DNA of 64,000 nt from Nitrosarchaeum koreense MY1 (GCF_000220175.1 NZ_AFPU01000001.1:779512-843511), one strand, 5' to 3'; counted from the first letter of the stretch, positions 53,210 to 63,402 are shown. Notes: generated by a model from the letters alone, not told the origin. Numbers and translations: made by a program.

Positions 53210-53999
53210 TGAAAAATTTGCAGAACTTTCTGCTAAAAATGAAAAAGCATTGATCACATACATAATGGTAGGATATCCAAATGAAAGTGCAACCATATCA
53301 ATAGTAAGAGGGCTAATCAAAGGAGGAGCAGACATAATAGAATTAGGATTTCCATTTTCAGATCCTCTTGCAGATGGACCAGTAATTCAAAATGCAAGTA
53401 CCGTATCTTTAAACAATGGAACGAAGATCACGAGTTTTTTTAAAATTGTTAAAAAGATTAGAAATGAAACAGATATCCCACTAGTCTTAATGACATATAC
53501 CAACATTTTGTATCATAAAGGATATGCAAGTTTCATTGCCGAGGCTAAAAAAGCAGGTATTGATGGATTTATTCTTCCAGACATGTCAATTGAAGAATCA
53601 AAAGAATACATTGAATCAGCTAAAAATATGGCAGATACTATATTTCTAATATCTCCAAATACTACAAAATCAAGAATAGAAAAAATTGTAAAGACATCTT
53701 CAGGATTTTTATATTTGGTTGCAGTTTATGGCACCACAGGAATAAAAGCAGGAATCCAAAATTATACGCTAAAGGCAATCAAAAAAGTAAAAAAAATTGC
53801 CAAGGGGAAAATTCCAATAGGAGTAGGATTTGGTGTTTCAACACCAGAGGATGTAAAAAAATACATTACAGCAGGAGCTGATGCAGTAATTGTAGGTAGT
53901 GCATTTTTGAAACTAATTGAAAAGACCCCAAAAAACAGTCTTGAAAAAAGCATCGCGTCATTTACCAAGAGTCTCAAAAAACAAACCATTCTCAAATAA
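53196..53999 (+). CDS. trpA: Tryptophan synthase alpha chain
   Basis: 267 residues. It cleaves indoleglycerol phosphate to indole for TrpB. Catalytic Glu49 ([16 protein letters not shown]) and Asp60 are visible, along with [12 protein letters not shown] phosphate loop. Overlaps trpB by 14 bp; last gene of the operon. No trpF is present in this cluster. Confidence 0.94.
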   Translation: MTRINEKFAELSAKNEKALITYIMVGYPNESATISIVRGLIKGGADIIELGFPFSDPLADGPVIQNASTVSLNNGTKITSFFKIVKKIRNETDIPLVLMTYTNILYHKGYASFIAEAKKAGIDGFILPDMSIEESKEYIESAKNMADTIFLISPNTTKSRIEKIVKTSSGFLYLVAVYGTTGIKAGIQNYTLKAIKKVKKIAKGKIPIGVGFGVSTPEDVKKYITAGADAVIVGSAFLKLIEKTPKNSLEKSIASFTKSLKKQTILK

Positions 54000-54045
54000 T
54001 ATTATAAAGTATTAAATGACAATTAAGAAATTAATTAACCTCGAT

Positions 54046-54132
54046 TTAGAGACGAACCTTACCACATTTTCTACAAGAAATTGTTCCATTTGAAACATAC
54101 TCGTGATTACAAGTGTCAGCCTCTACCATCAT
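54046..54132 (-). CDS. Zinc microprotein (28 aa)
   Basis: 28 residues with C-x-H and CRKC: DTCNHEYVSNGTISCRKCG. Cys8, His10, Cys20 and Cys23 can bind one zinc. A second in-frame ATG at 54129 would shorten it by one residue. Convergent with trpA. Confidence 0.55.
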   Translation of the reverse strand: MMVEADTCNHEYVSNGTISCRKCGKVRL

Positions 54133-54538
54133 ATTTTGACTCTAAAAAATCTCAATATTATTGAATAATGATGAAAACGTTGAGTAGAAATACAAAATCA
54201 TTTTACATAATTCTAACAAAATTTAATGTTAAAATTAAAAACACATACTAGTTTAAATATACAATCAAGAAAAAATTTACTAATTTTTCGTTAAAGAATA
54301 GTGGTCTTATTTTTGAAGGGAATTAGGGGGAACTTTATTTTAGGCAAAGACCACTAACTAGATGTTCTCATTTAACTAAAGACTTTATCAAATAAAAAAT
54401 ACCCGGTAAAAATCCCAAACACTCGTTAAAAAAATTAAAGAATTTCGCACGAATGTAAGAGTGAGTCAAAGTATTAGATCGCTTAGAATACGAGTTGTTT
54501 AACAAAACATACAAAAACAGGAGAATTGTTTTCTTAAT
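54133..54538. other. Intergenic region upstream of pyrG
   Basis: No gene found. It holds hairpin C (54299-54356) and, before pyrG, a purine-rich CAGGAG (54519-54524). TTTAAATATAC at 54252-54262 could serve as a TATA box for the hairpin transcript. Confidence 0.5.
54299..54356 (+). ncRNA. Predicted structured RNA C (10-bp closing stem)
   Basis: TAGTGGTCTT (54299-54308) pairs perfectly with AAGACCACTA (54347-54356) across a 38-nt purine-rich loop. It shares the words AGGGAAT and TTAGGCAAA with element A and AGACCACTAA with element B. No coding frame. Confidence 0.45.
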
Positions 54539-56140
54539 GTGCAGACTAAGTTAATTTTTGTAACAGGAGGAGTAATGTCAGGTCTTGGAAAAGGTGTTAC
54601 AACGTCATCAATTGCAAAATTATTACAATTAGCAGATCAAAAAGTATCATGTATCAAAATAGATCCATATCTAAATTATGACGCAGGTACCATGAACCCA
54701 ATTGCTCATGGCGAGGTCTTTGTTACAGAAGATGGAGGTGAATGTGATATGGATATAGGAAACTATGAGAGATTCCTAAATCAAAATATTCCAAAAAGCC
54801 ACAACATTACAACAGCTCAAGTATACTCTACAGTCATTGAAGCAGAAAGGAGAGGAGAATATCTAGGAGCATGCGTTCAAATCATCCCACACATTACAGA
54901 TGAGATAAAAAATAGAATTAGAAAAATTGCAGAAGAAGAAAATCTTGACTTTTTAATTGTCGAATGTGGAGGAACTGTAGGAGATATAGAGTCACTTCCA
55001 TTTTTAGAGGCATTAAGACAGATAAGAGTAGAAGAAGGGCCACATAATGTAATTTTTGTACATGTGACACTTGCACCATCACTTGATGTGGTAGGTGAAC
55101 AAAAGACAAAACCCACACAACACAGTGCACAGGAATTAAGAAGGATAGGAATTCAGCCGGACTTTTTAGCTGTAAGATGTAGTACTCCTTTAGAAGAAAA
55201 GACAAAGAAAAAAATTGCATTATTTACAAATGTTACTGCAAATGATGTTTTATCATGTCATGATGTAAAATCAATTTTTCAAGTACCGCAGATACTATAT
55301 GATCAAGGAATTATGGATTCATTATTTACAAAGTTTGGAAAAGTTGGAATGGTAAATGCATCAGCAAATTGGGATAAATGGAATGCAATTGCAGATTCAA
55401 TGACAAACCATGAAGACAAAAAAGTAAAAATTGCCATGGTTGGAAAATATGTTACACTTGCAGATAGTTATGTTAGTGTAAATCATGCACTAAAACATGC
55501 TGGCGCAAAATTAGGAAATTCAGTTGAAATTGACTGGATTGATTCTGAAACAATTACAGACTACAATATTTTGTCAAAATATGACGGCATATTGGTACCA
55601 GGGGGATTTGGAACAAGAGGATCTGAAGGAATAATAAAAACTGCAAACCATGCAAGAGAGAAAAATATACCGTACCTTGGCATATGTTTTGGATTTCAGC
55701 TAGCAGCAATTGCATTTGGAAGAAATGTTTTGAAATTAGAAGATGCAAACTCTACAGAGATAAAAGCAGATACTAAAAATCCAATTGTAGATCTACTTCC
55801 AGAACAAAAAAACATTTCAGACATGGGAGGATCATTGCGGCTAGGTGCAAATGATGTCAAGATAAAACCAAATACATTATCACATAAAATCTACAATGCA
55901 GATACAATTAGCAAAAGACACAGACATCGATATGAAATAAATAAAGAATACATCCCAGAACTTGAGAAAAATGGAATGATATTTTCAGCAGATAGCGATG
56001 GGGGAAAGAGAATGGAGATGTTAGAGATTCCAAAACATAAATTCTATCTTGGCGTTCAGTTTCATCCAGAATTTAACAGCAGACCAGGATATCCAGAGCC
56101 AGCATTTGAGGCATTTGTAAGAGCAGCATCACAGAAATAG
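54539..56140 (+). CDS. pyrG: CTP synthase
   Basis: 533 residues, full length. The N-terminal amidoligase domain opens with [18 protein letters not shown] and the C-terminal glutaminase has catalytic Cys in [10 protein letters not shown] and a VQFHPEF His-Glu pair. It aminates UTP to CTP with glutamine and ATP. GTG start at 54539; the overlapping ATG at 54537 is out of frame. Confidence 0.95.
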   Translation: MQTKLIFVTGGVMSGLGKGVTTSSIAKLLQLADQKVSCIKIDPYLNYDAGTMNPIAHGEVFVTEDGGECDMDIGNYERFLNQNIPKSHNITTAQVYSTVIEAERRGEYLGACVQIIPHITDEIKNRIRKIAEEENLDFLIVECGGTVGDIESLPFLEALRQIRVEEGPHNVIFVHVTLAPSLDVVGEQKTKPTQHSAQELRRIGIQPDFLAVRCSTPLEEKTKKKIALFTNVTANDVLSCHDVKSIFQVPQILYDQGIMDSLFTKFGKVGMVNASANWDKWNAIADSMTNHEDKKVKIAMVGKYVTLADSYVSVNHALKHAGAKLGNSVEIDWIDSETITDYNILSKYDGILVPGGFGTRGSEGIIKTANHAREKNIPYLGICFGFQLAAIAFGRNVLKLEDANSTEIKADTKNPIVDLLPEQKNISDMGGSLRLGANDVKIKPNTLSHKIYNADTISKRHRHRYEINKEYIPELEKNGMIFSADSDGGKRMEMLEIPKHKFYLGVQFHPEFNSRPGYPEPAFEAFVRAASQK

Positions 56141-56148
56141 AATTCCAA

Positions 56149-57150
56149 TTATTCTATTTTTGATATCTCATAGATTTTTTGTCTGGCATCTCTAATAGAG
56201 ACTTTCTTTTTCACATATCCTTTTTTTAATAAATGACTAAGTGCCAATCTAACGGTTCTGCTTGGCAGTAATGTCTTATTTGCAAGATCTTTTTGAGTTA
56301 GAGCACCTTCATACTCTAATGTTTTTAGCAATAATTTAGAACTAGGAGGCATACTGAGTAACTCTTCAGCAAGATGAACTTTCTTTGCAAGTGCAGATAT
56401 TGCAGTAGAGTCTTTTTTTAGACGAATAATTTTGGCAGGGGGCAAATATTGGGTACACTCTACGGTGTTATTTACTTTGTATCTATCAAGACCGTCAAGA
56501 ACAACCTCACAGTGAAGTCTAGCTGAGATATCGCTGATTTGGATAGAGCTTTTGTTTGATACTATGATAGGTCTTCGTGTAATATCTAAAGAGTTGACAG
56601 AAATTATTTCAAATACATCAGAATCATGAAACAGCATAGGACCTCCGGCAGACATTGAATATGCAGATGAACCAATTGGAGTAGAGATTATTATTCCATC
56701 ACTATTATCGTGCCAAACTTCTTCATCGTTTACACGTAGTGTGTGTTCCATCAGCATTGCACTTTTTGACGAAAATACTGCAACATCATTTAAGACAGGA
56801 TAGACATTTTTTCCATCAATTTTCACCCCAAGTCGTGGTACTTCCTCAACTGTGTAATTTTGTTTTTTTAGTATTCTTACATAAGACGAAAACTCTCTAA
56901 GATCAATTTGAGCCAAAAACCCACTGGATTCACCTTCACTTATTCCAAGTACTGGGAATATAGAATCAAAGTGTCTATGGAAATAATTTCTAACGCCCTT
57001 ATCTCCTCCAAGCACCAAAACACAGTCAGCTGGTTTTGCTTTTGATTTTGAAGTAACTATAAAGGATTCAATATCTTCATTGTCTAGAATTTTTTTAATT
57101 GTTTTTGCTGCAGAGTCAGTTGTACCAGAAGCATAGATACCTATTTGCAC
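56149..57150 (-). CDS. NAD kinase-like protein fused to a winged-helix domain
   Basis: 333 residues. Residues 1-255 have the NAD kinase fold: nucleotide motif VLVLGGDKG (GGDK, 48-51, in place of GGDG), LNDVAVF and DGIIISTPIGSSAYSMSAGGP, with the catalytic Asp50 kept. Residues ~262-333 form a winged helix (KLLLKTLEYEGALTQKDLANKT, LPSRTVRLALSHLLKKGYVKKK). It may make NADP, or act as a NAD(P)-responsive regulator. It follows the PfkB gene in the same operon. Confidence 0.8.
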   Translation of the reverse strand: MQIGIYASGTTDSAAKTIKKILDNEDIESFIVTSKSKAKPADCVLVLGGDKGVRNYFHRHFDSIFPVLGISEGESSGFLAQIDLREFSSYVRILKKQNYTVEEVPRLGVKIDGKNVYPVLNDVAVFSSKSAMLMEHTLRVNDEEVWHDNSDGIIISTPIGSSAYSMSAGGPMLFHDSDVFEIISVNSLDITRRPIIVSNKSSIQISDISARLHCEVVLDGLDRYKVNNTVECTQYLPPAKIIRLKKDSTAISALAKKVHLAEELLSMPPSSKLLLKTLEYEGALTQKDLANKTLLPSRTVRLALSHLLKKGYVKKKVSIRDARQKIYEISKIE

Positions 57151-57189
57151 AGTGAAATGAAACTAGGAGTTCAATAAAAGGATAAAGTA

Positions 57190-58059
57190 CTAAATTGTTC
57201 TATACTTTACCAAATTGTAAAAATATGAAGCATTAGTCTCAATTGTATGTTTTTGGGGTATTTTCAGTAGACCAACCTGTTTTGAGTCAAGTGCAGCCTG
57301 TGCTGAACCACCTGCAAAACACAAAGCCCAGAGAAAGTCTTTTTCTTTTAGCATGGTGCAACAAAATGTTGCACAAAAAATATCGCCAATGCCAGTGGTG
57401 TCATAAACTTCCTTATTTGGCAAAGTAATAGAATAAATTTTATCTTTTACCAATAATGATACTTCAGTTTTGTTTGTAAAAAGAACATGTTCAACACCTT
57501 TTCTCTGCAATGCAATCATCATCTCATCATTTGTTCCAGTTACGATTTTTTGAGATTCTTCAGGATTAACCTTGATTGCATTGACCCCAGTTAGATCAAG
57601 ATCAGTGTTTTCTAAAATGACATTTTTGTTTGAATCGACTCTACGTAAAAATCCTTGTGGATCAACTAGAGTAAAATTAGAATCTTTTTTAATTTTAGAA
57701 AATGTTTCAGATGAAATTTCATGAAAGATGGGGGTAATTAATGAACCATCGGCATTGATGGTATCATATTCAATTGGCTCACATTCATTTAGTAGTTGTA
57801 AAGTTCTATCAGAACCTGTTATATTTATTGCAAATCTAGTAGTGAGTTTTTCAGAAAAACCATTATCAAATTTAATTTTATTTTGAGTTAGGTATTGTTG
57901 TGGAAAATCTTTACCAAATTTTGTAAACAGAGATACGTCAAATTTGAGTTCCCTTGCAATTAAACCAGCATAACAAGCTGCACCTCCAATTTGTTCATGA
58001 GTTTCACCTTCAAGTGTAATTGAATCAATTGCACAGTGTGAAAATAATGCCAGTTTCAT
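57190..58059 (-). CDS. PfkB family carbohydrate/nucleoside kinase
   Basis: 289 residues of the ribokinase fold. The N-terminal glycine region GGAACYAGLIARELKF and the catalytic DTTGIGDIFCATF (anion hole and base Asp) are present. Family members phosphorylate sugars, adenosine or inositol; the substrate cannot be read from sequence. The opening resembles 5-keto/inositol-type archaeal members. Start ATG 58059. Co-oriented with the NAD kinase-like gene 39 bp downstream. Confidence 0.82.
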   Translation of the reverse strand: MKLALFSHCAIDSITLEGETHEQIGGAACYAGLIARELKFDVSLFTKFGKDFPQQYLTQNKIKFDNGFSEKLTTRFAINITGSDRTLQLLNECEPIEYDTINADGSLITPIFHEISSETFSKIKKDSNFTLVDPQGFLRRVDSNKNVILENTDLDLTGVNAIKVNPEESQKIVTGTNDEMMIALQRKGVEHVLFTNKTEVSLLVKDKIYSITLPNKEVYDTTGIGDIFCATFCCTMLKEKDFLWALCFAGGSAQAALDSKQVGLLKIPQKHTIETNASYFYNLVKYRTI

Positions 58060-58083
58060 AAATTAAGTTCAAATATTAATGAT

Positions 58084-58191
58084 TTAGTTTTTTGCATTGT
58101 TTTTATTAAAACATTCTTGACAAAGTAAGTTCCCTTTCATTATAACCAACTCCATATTTGATCTAAAGCAAACATGACATAGGCCACGCAT
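58084..58191 (-). CDS. Zinc-ribbon microprotein (35 aa)
   Basis: 35 residues, MRGLCHVCFRSNMELVIMKG then LCQECF. Two CxxC pairs 17 residues apart make a minimal zinc ribbon. Upstream of the PfkB gene and in the same direction. Clear pattern though very short. Confidence 0.6.
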   Translation of the reverse strand: MRGLCHVCFRSNMELVIMKGNLLCQECFNKNNAKN

Positions 58192-58442
58192 AATATTTCA
58201 ACAATACTTGTTCTAGCATTAAAACATGATCGGATTTCAAAAAACAGTACAAAGAGGATAAGACCTAGAGACATGTATCTATCGATCAAATAATTTGGAA
58301 TTTCATTCTTTAGACATATTTTGTATAATACCAAGTAATTGTATCATCATGAGATATTGGATAGCGAGTGTAAGAAATTACATTTTAGATGGGGGATATT
58401 CAAAGCACACAAGAATATAAGGAGGGGGAATCGATAATTTTC

Positions 58443-58730
58443 ATGCCACTTAAACGTGCAAGTCGAGGTCGTACCAAAGGAGGCAAAGGATCCTCAGGAA
58501 CAGTACAATGTACAAACTGTGGTTGTACAGTTCCGAAAGATAAAGCAAAGAAAGTCACGGGTAGAATCAATCTAGTCGAACATACTTTGGCAAAAGAACT
58601 ACGAGCTCAAGGAGCATACATTGCATCACCAACAGTTTTGAAATGGTATTGTATTTCTTGTGCAATTCACTTTAAGATTTTAAAAATTAGATCTGAAGAT
58701 AGCAGAAGACAGCGTGGAAAACTACGTTAG
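58443..58730 (+). CDS. rps26e: Ribosomal protein eS26
   Basis: 95 residues from ATG 58443; an earlier in-frame codon at 58389 adds residues foreign to the family. Small-subunit protein shared with eukaryotes. Basic start MPLKRASRGRTKGGKGSSG, zinc cysteines in CTNCGCTVPKDKA and the later YCISCAIH. The KIRSEDSRRQRG ending suits the C-terminal tail near the mRNA exit. Confidence 0.92.
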   Translation: MPLKRASRGRTKGGKGSSGTVQCTNCGCTVPKDKAKKVTGRINLVEHTLAKELRAQGAYIASPTVLKWYCISCAIHFKILKIRSEDSRRQRGKLR

Positions 58731-58930
58731 AAGTTTTCTTTAAAATATAATTGAATCATTAATTAAATTATTTTCGGATGAAAATTTTGCCCTTCTCAGA
58801 TCGTGAAACAGTGAATCATTTTGTACTACAATCAATGCTCTAGTATTCTTCATTGTTGGGCAATATACTAATTCATTCAATATAAAAAAATGTTAGTTAT
58901 GTTGAGATATTGATATTATTCGATTAGCAT

Positions 58931-59512
58931 CTATTCTGTTTTTTCTTTAATATTTTTAGCGGTAGTTATCATTCTTTGAACAAGTGTGATTCCTGCAATT
59001 ACAACAACAATCATCACTGCAGGCTCCATATAGCCAATTATTCCAATTATTGCAATAACTAGCAAACGTTCTGCTCTCTCACCAATACCAATTCCTTGCA
59101 TATTGATGTTAAGTGCATCAGATTTTGCTCTAGCATAACTTACCAATAACGATAATGTTATTGCAAACATTACTAGATATGGTTCGGCATACCCACCAAT
59201 CAATAATCCCAAAAATATTGCAACTTCAGCAATCTTGTCAAACATCGAATCAAGATATGATCCTTTCTTTGAAGTTTTTCCAGTAATCCTTGCAACTTGC
59301 CCATCCACCATATCAAAAAATCCAGATACAAGTAGTAAAACACCGCCAATAATCAATCCAAATTCAATTCCCATCCCATATACTACAGCAGATGCAAGTG
59401 CAAACAACAAACCAACAACTGTCCAAAAGTTGGGCGAAAATCCAGTAGATGCAAACGCTTTTCCAATCTTTTCAAGTATTGGCTGTAGTGTTCCTCTTAG
59501 ATTATTCAGCAT
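58931..59512 (-). CDS. CDP-alcohol phosphatidyltransferase (archaetidyl-transferase)
   Basis: 193 residues with about six membrane helices. The family motif D-G-x2-A-R-x8-G-x3-D-x3-D is complete: D70-G71, A74-R75, G84, D88, D92. It attaches an alcohol head group to CDP-archaeol, likely archaetidylinositol phosphate synthase given archaeal context, but head group is not certain. Confidence 0.85.
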   Translation of the reverse strand: MLNNLRGTLQPILEKIGKAFASTGFSPNFWTVVGLLFALASAVVYGMGIEFGLIIGGVLLLVSGFFDMVDGQVARITGKTSKKGSYLDSMFDKIAEVAIFLGLLIGGYAEPYLVMFAITLSLLVSYARAKSDALNINMQGIGIGERAERLLVIAIIGIIGYMEPAVMIVVVIAGITLVQRMITTAKNIKEKTE

Positions 59513-59596
59513 TGTAAATTTCCCAATTGTATTTTCAACATATTGATTTTATTTTTGTGAATTTTAAATTTCAAAACTATCACATCAAAAAATAAG

Positions 59597-60478
59597 TTAT
59601 TTGTAATTTAATCGAGATAGATTCATAGCAATTAATGTAGACATTATCTTTGCAGCAATTGAGGCAGTAGCACCATTATCATATTGTGGGTTTAATTCAA
59701 CGATGTCAACACCTGTTACATTCTTGTTTTCAAGTGAATAAATCAAATCAAATAATTCTCGAGAAGTCATACCTGCAGCTTCGGGGTTTCCCACACCAGG
59801 AGCATATGCAGGATCTAACACATCAAGATCAAAACTAGTATACATAGAATCAAAAGAAGATGTAAAATCTTTTAGTAATTTAGGACCATTTCCTTCTCTT
59901 ACTTGTTTGTCAGAAATTGTTTTAATATTATGTTCTTTTAGAAATTCAAGTTCCTCTTTTACAAAAGCACGGGCACCTACATGTAATATGTTATCTGCAC
60001 CTCTTTGCTCTACAATGCGTCTAAGATATGCAGCATGACTTAGCTTGGTATTTGCAAATTCATCACGTAAATCGTAATGAGCATCAAACACGACATAACC
60101 AGTTTCTTTTGGAAAACTCATGTATGTGCCAAATGTAAGTGAGTGCTCTCCACCCAAAATAAACAATTGTCTTTTCTTTTCAACTAGTTCTTTTGTGATC
60201 TTACCAATCATGTCAATCATCTCACTTGCAACAACAGTATGAGTGGTATTTCCAAGATCTTCAATGTTTACAGATTCTAAATCAATACCTAATTGTGGAT
60301 GAAATATCTCAATATTGTTAAAAGCATCACGAATTACATCTGGTCCAAATCTGCATCCAGGCTTGTATGAATGAGTGGAATCAAACGGAATTCCAAATAC
60401 GGTAGCCACAGGCTCAGAATCACTAGATGAAGCAGTGATCATGGGATTTCTATTCATGTATAAATCAAGAAAACTCAT
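59597..60478 (-). CDS. speB: Agmatinase-family ureohydrolase
   Basis: 293 residues, arginase/agmatinase fold. Mn-binding motifs: GGEHSLTFG, FDAHYDLRDEF and SFDLDVLDPAYAPGVGNPEAAG. It should release urea from agmatine (or a related guanidine) for polyamine synthesis. It starts 2 bp after thrS and so is co-transcribed. Which guanidine is used is not visible. Confidence 0.85.
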   Translation of the reverse strand: MSFLDLYMNRNPMITASSSDSEPVATVFGIPFDSTHSYKPGCRFGPDVIRDAFNNIEIFHPQLGIDLESVNIEDLGNTTHTVVASEMIDMIGKITKELVEKKRQLFILGGEHSLTFGTYMSFPKETGYVVFDAHYDLRDEFANTKLSHAAYLRRIVEQRGADNILHVGARAFVKEELEFLKEHNIKTISDKQVREGNGPKLLKDFTSSFDSMYTSFDLDVLDPAYAPGVGNPEAAGMTSRELFDLIYSLENKNVTGVDIVELNPQYDNGATASIAAKIMSTLIAMNLSRLNYK

Positions 60479-60480
60479 TT

Positions 60481-62355
60481 TTACACCATCAGTTGGGGTC
60501 TTTGTGAAAGATATTTTGGAAGATTTAGCCAGGTAAATGGCTTGCCTTTTGTTTGTTCACTAATTTCATGAATAAAATCATCAAACGTCAATTCTCTAAC
60601 ATTTCCTGTTTGTCTATCCCTAATACTTAGATTTTCCGAATTTGCTTCTTTTTCTCCAATTACCAGAGTATAGCGAATCCAATCTCTTTCAGCATCTCTG
60701 ATTCTCTTTCCTATAGTTTCGTTTCTATCATCAATATCTACACGAATATTTTGAGATGACAATTTATCAGATAAACTATCACAAATCTTAGAAAACTCTT
60801 CTTTTAGTGGGATTACTCTAACTTGTGTAGGTGCAAGCCATAATGGAAATTGTGGTTTTTTTCCTTCTTTAATTTCCTGAGCTGCTTTTTCTAAAATTAC
60901 ATAAATTACTCTCTCAATTGCCCCACTTGGAGAATTATGTAATATTATAGGATTTTTACGAGTATTATGTTCATCTACAAATTCAATTCCATATCTATTT
61001 CCATTTTCAACGTCAATTTGATCAGTAGAAAGAGCAGATGCTTTTCCCATAGAATCAACAAAGTTAAATTCCCATTTTAAAACAAAATAAAAGAATTTTT
61101 CTTTCCACATTTCAACAAGCACGGGTCTTCCATGTTTCTTTACTAATTCATTAATTGATGATTTGTTTTCATTATAGAAGTCCTCAGTAAATCTAATGGC
61201 CATCTCATAATCAGACTCTATAATTCCAAGTTCTTTTAGAACATTACGAGATAAATCAAATCTAACTTTGATTTCTTCTATTGATTGTGCCATATCTTTG
61301 CAAAATGCATGACAATCAGGCATAGTAAATGCTCGCAGTCGTCTTAATCCTACCAGTTCACCAGATTGCTCGCGTCTAAAACTATAACGAGTCAATTCGT
61401 ATAATCGGTAAGGCAAATTTTTGTACGACATTTGAAATTCATTTGCCATCAAAAATTGTCCAAAACAGGCTGCAAATCTTAAAAATAGTTTTTTTCCTTC
61501 AGAATCAATATTGTATTGTCTTGCAGGAAATCGATTGAAATAACTAACCATACTTGGGTGATGTGAATCATACATGATTGGAGTCTCGACTTCGTAACCA
61601 CCATATTCTTTGACTTTATCGGTGACAAATCGTTCAATGAGGGATTTGATCAAACGACCGTTTGGAAAAAAACGCATGTTTCCAGAATCAGATGCAGGTT
61701 CATAGTCTGCAATTCCCATTTTTTTCATCAATGCAACATGTGGTGGTGGTTCATCTACTGCTCGTTTTTTTGCTGATTCATATTTTGCAAGTACTTCAAG
61801 TTTTGGATATTTTGAAAAATTAAAATCTCCAATGTTTTCAAGAGCGCCATCTGGAGAAAGTATTTTCCAATACGAAGTAATTTTTGATTCTCCTTTTAGT
61901 GCTTCAGAAGTCATCTCTTTTTCTTCAGGCGAAGTTTTTTCGCCAATGTTTTCTTTTGTTACAATTTTGGAACTTTCAGCTAATGGGTGTCCCTTTACTT
62001 TAAGATGATATGATTTTGTCCAACCAAATGGAGAGTGAGATACTTCAAGTTCAGTTGCAGAAGACTCCATCTCTTTAAGTAAAGATAATGCAGTTGATGG
62101 GGCCGCTAAATTTGAGCTAAGATGAGCATATGGATATAACAGTAGTTTTTTACATCCAATTTTTGCCATGGAATTTTTTATTTGTGAAATTGCACTTTGA
62201 ACAACGGATGAATCGTCACCATTTTCGATTGCTACAAAAACAACAACAACTTCTTCTAATCTTTTTGTTTCAGGAACAATCTCTTCAGCACTTTTGATCT
62301 CTTTTTTTGTTGGAGTATATTCTATGCTATCACAGTGCAGTTGCAGTATACGCAT
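60481..62355 (-). CDS. thrS: Threonyl-tRNA synthetase (archaeal type)
   Basis: 624 residues. The N-terminal ~140 residues are the archaeal DTD-like editing domain that removes serine (opening MRILQLHCDSIEYTP). Catalytic core class II motifs: MRFFPNGRLIK, RLYELTRYSFRREQSGEL (motif 2) and LHNSPSGAIERVIYV (motif 3). C-terminal anticodon-binding domain contains PLWLAPTQVRVIPL and DDRNETIGKRIRDAE. Complete. Confidence 0.94.
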   Translation of the reverse strand: MRILQLHCDSIEYTPTKKEIKSAEEIVPETKRLEEVVVVFVAIENGDDSSVVQSAISQIKNSMAKIGCKKLLLYPYAHLSSNLAAPSTALSLLKEMESSATELEVSHSPFGWTKSYHLKVKGHPLAESSKIVTKENIGEKTSPEEKEMTSEALKGESKITSYWKILSPDGALENIGDFNFSKYPKLEVLAKYESAKKRAVDEPPPHVALMKKMGIADYEPASDSGNMRFFPNGRLIKSLIERFVTDKVKEYGGYEVETPIMYDSHHPSMVSYFNRFPARQYNIDSEGKKLFLRFAACFGQFLMANEFQMSYKNLPYRLYELTRYSFRREQSGELVGLRRLRAFTMPDCHAFCKDMAQSIEEIKVRFDLSRNVLKELGIIESDYEMAIRFTEDFYNENKSSINELVKKHGRPVLVEMWKEKFFYFVLKWEFNFVDSMGKASALSTDQIDVENGNRYGIEFVDEHNTRKNPIILHNSPSGAIERVIYVILEKAAQEIKEGKKPQFPLWLAPTQVRVIPLKEEFSKICDSLSDKLSSQNIRVDIDDRNETIGKRIRDAERDWIRYTLVIGEKEANSENLSIRDRQTGNVRELTFDDFIHEISEQTKGKPFTWLNLPKYLSQRPQLMV

Positions 62356-62491
62356 AATCTCAAACCAAATAATAATTGAATTAAATCTTTGGCTATTTTA
62401 TTCTCACATAGTAATGAAAAAGGTTTAGATCGTGCCTAAATTTACCAAAAAAATTAGTTAAGAGGATTTTAGAAAAAATAGAATTCTATCA

Positions 62492-62893
62492 TCAGCCCCA
62501 TTCATATATAGAAAATGAAAATTCTTCTTTAGCATCTTTTTTAATTAGATTTTTTTCTAGTATGACCCTACAAATCAAACTGGGATCAGTTACGATTTCT
62601 AAGCCTTTTAGAGCGTCTTTCTTGGTGGACATTTCCTTACCAAGGATTTTAACGACTGCATCAGATAGACCAGAAAGATCCTTTTTTGAATATTTTGCCT
62701 TGTGCAGATAAAATACAATACTAATAGACAGTTGTTTTTCGGCACATCTCTTCTGCACATTACTGATGTTTTTACCCAGTTTAGTTAGTACTGCTTCACG
62801 AATTAGTAATTTGGTCTCCTTTGCTTTTTTTCCCGTGGATAATGGAACAAATCCACTAACTTTGATATTTTGTAATAATACATCGCCTTTCAT
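62492..62893 (-). CDS. Protein of unknown function
   Basis: 133 residues, alpha/beta. The fold pattern (a strand KQLSISIVFYLHKAKYSKKDLSGLSDAVVKILG, later VTDPSLICRVILEKN, final strand FSFSIYEW) loosely recalls RusA-type resolvases, but the aspartates of that active site cannot be confirmed. Basic N-terminus. Not assigned. Confidence 0.55.
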   Translation of the reverse strand: MKGDVLLQNIKVSGFVPLSTGKKAKETKLLIREAVLTKLGKNISNVQKRCAEKQLSISIVFYLHKAKYSKKDLSGLSDAVVKILGKEMSTKKDALKGLEIVTDPSLICRVILEKNLIKKDAKEEFSFSIYEWG

Positions 62894-63051
62894 AATATTA
62901 CTAAAAACAAGTGGAATTTAATCCGGGATCATAATAAAATATGATTGAAAAGTTTACTTTTTGAATTATTTGATGCGATATTATTTTACATTAAAAATAA
63001 AGAACTTGGTACAGGCATGAAGCGGCATTAATTTTTTCAAAGTAAAAATCA

Positions 63052-63396
63052 TCATTTTTGTTTTTCAATCTTATCTCTTAACGTAATTATTGAACGTAAA
63101 ATCAATCCAGAGATACCCAAATTAGATTTAAGAAATTGTACTGTACGTTTAAGAGAATCAGCACCACGGAATCCTTCATCATAAATCATCTCTACTGAAC
63201 CCTTATCAGTATCAACAAAAGATGTAATTAACGAATAATGTCCTAATCGCTCATCAATTTTTTCAAGATATAATCGGAGTTCCACAGTGTTTATCAAAAA
63301 TCCCTGTTCAGCAAAACCACCTGCTGAAATCAACACCTCAACCTCATCAGGACTTCGGTTTATTCTTTGAGGGTCATGTAAATCAATTATATTCAT
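63052..63396 (-). CDS. Protein of unknown function
   Basis: 114 residues, alpha/beta, starting MNIIDLHDPQRINRSPDEVE. A segment VDTDKGSVEMIYDEGFRGADSLKRTVQFLK is distinctive. No motif is recognised. It lies 6 bp after the rhodanese-like gene and shares its transcript. Confidence 0.6.
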   Translation of the reverse strand: MNIIDLHDPQRINRSPDEVEVLISAGGFAEQGFLINTVELRLYLEKIDERLGHYSLITSFVDTDKGSVEMIYDEGFRGADSLKRTVQFLKSNLGISGLILRSIITLRDKIEKQK

Positions 63397-63402
63397 TATG
63401 TA

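Noticed and set aside
58140-58334. 64-aa minus-strand frame beside the PfkB gene
   Set aside because: It is in another frame across the clear CxxC...CxxC microprotein at 58084-58191.
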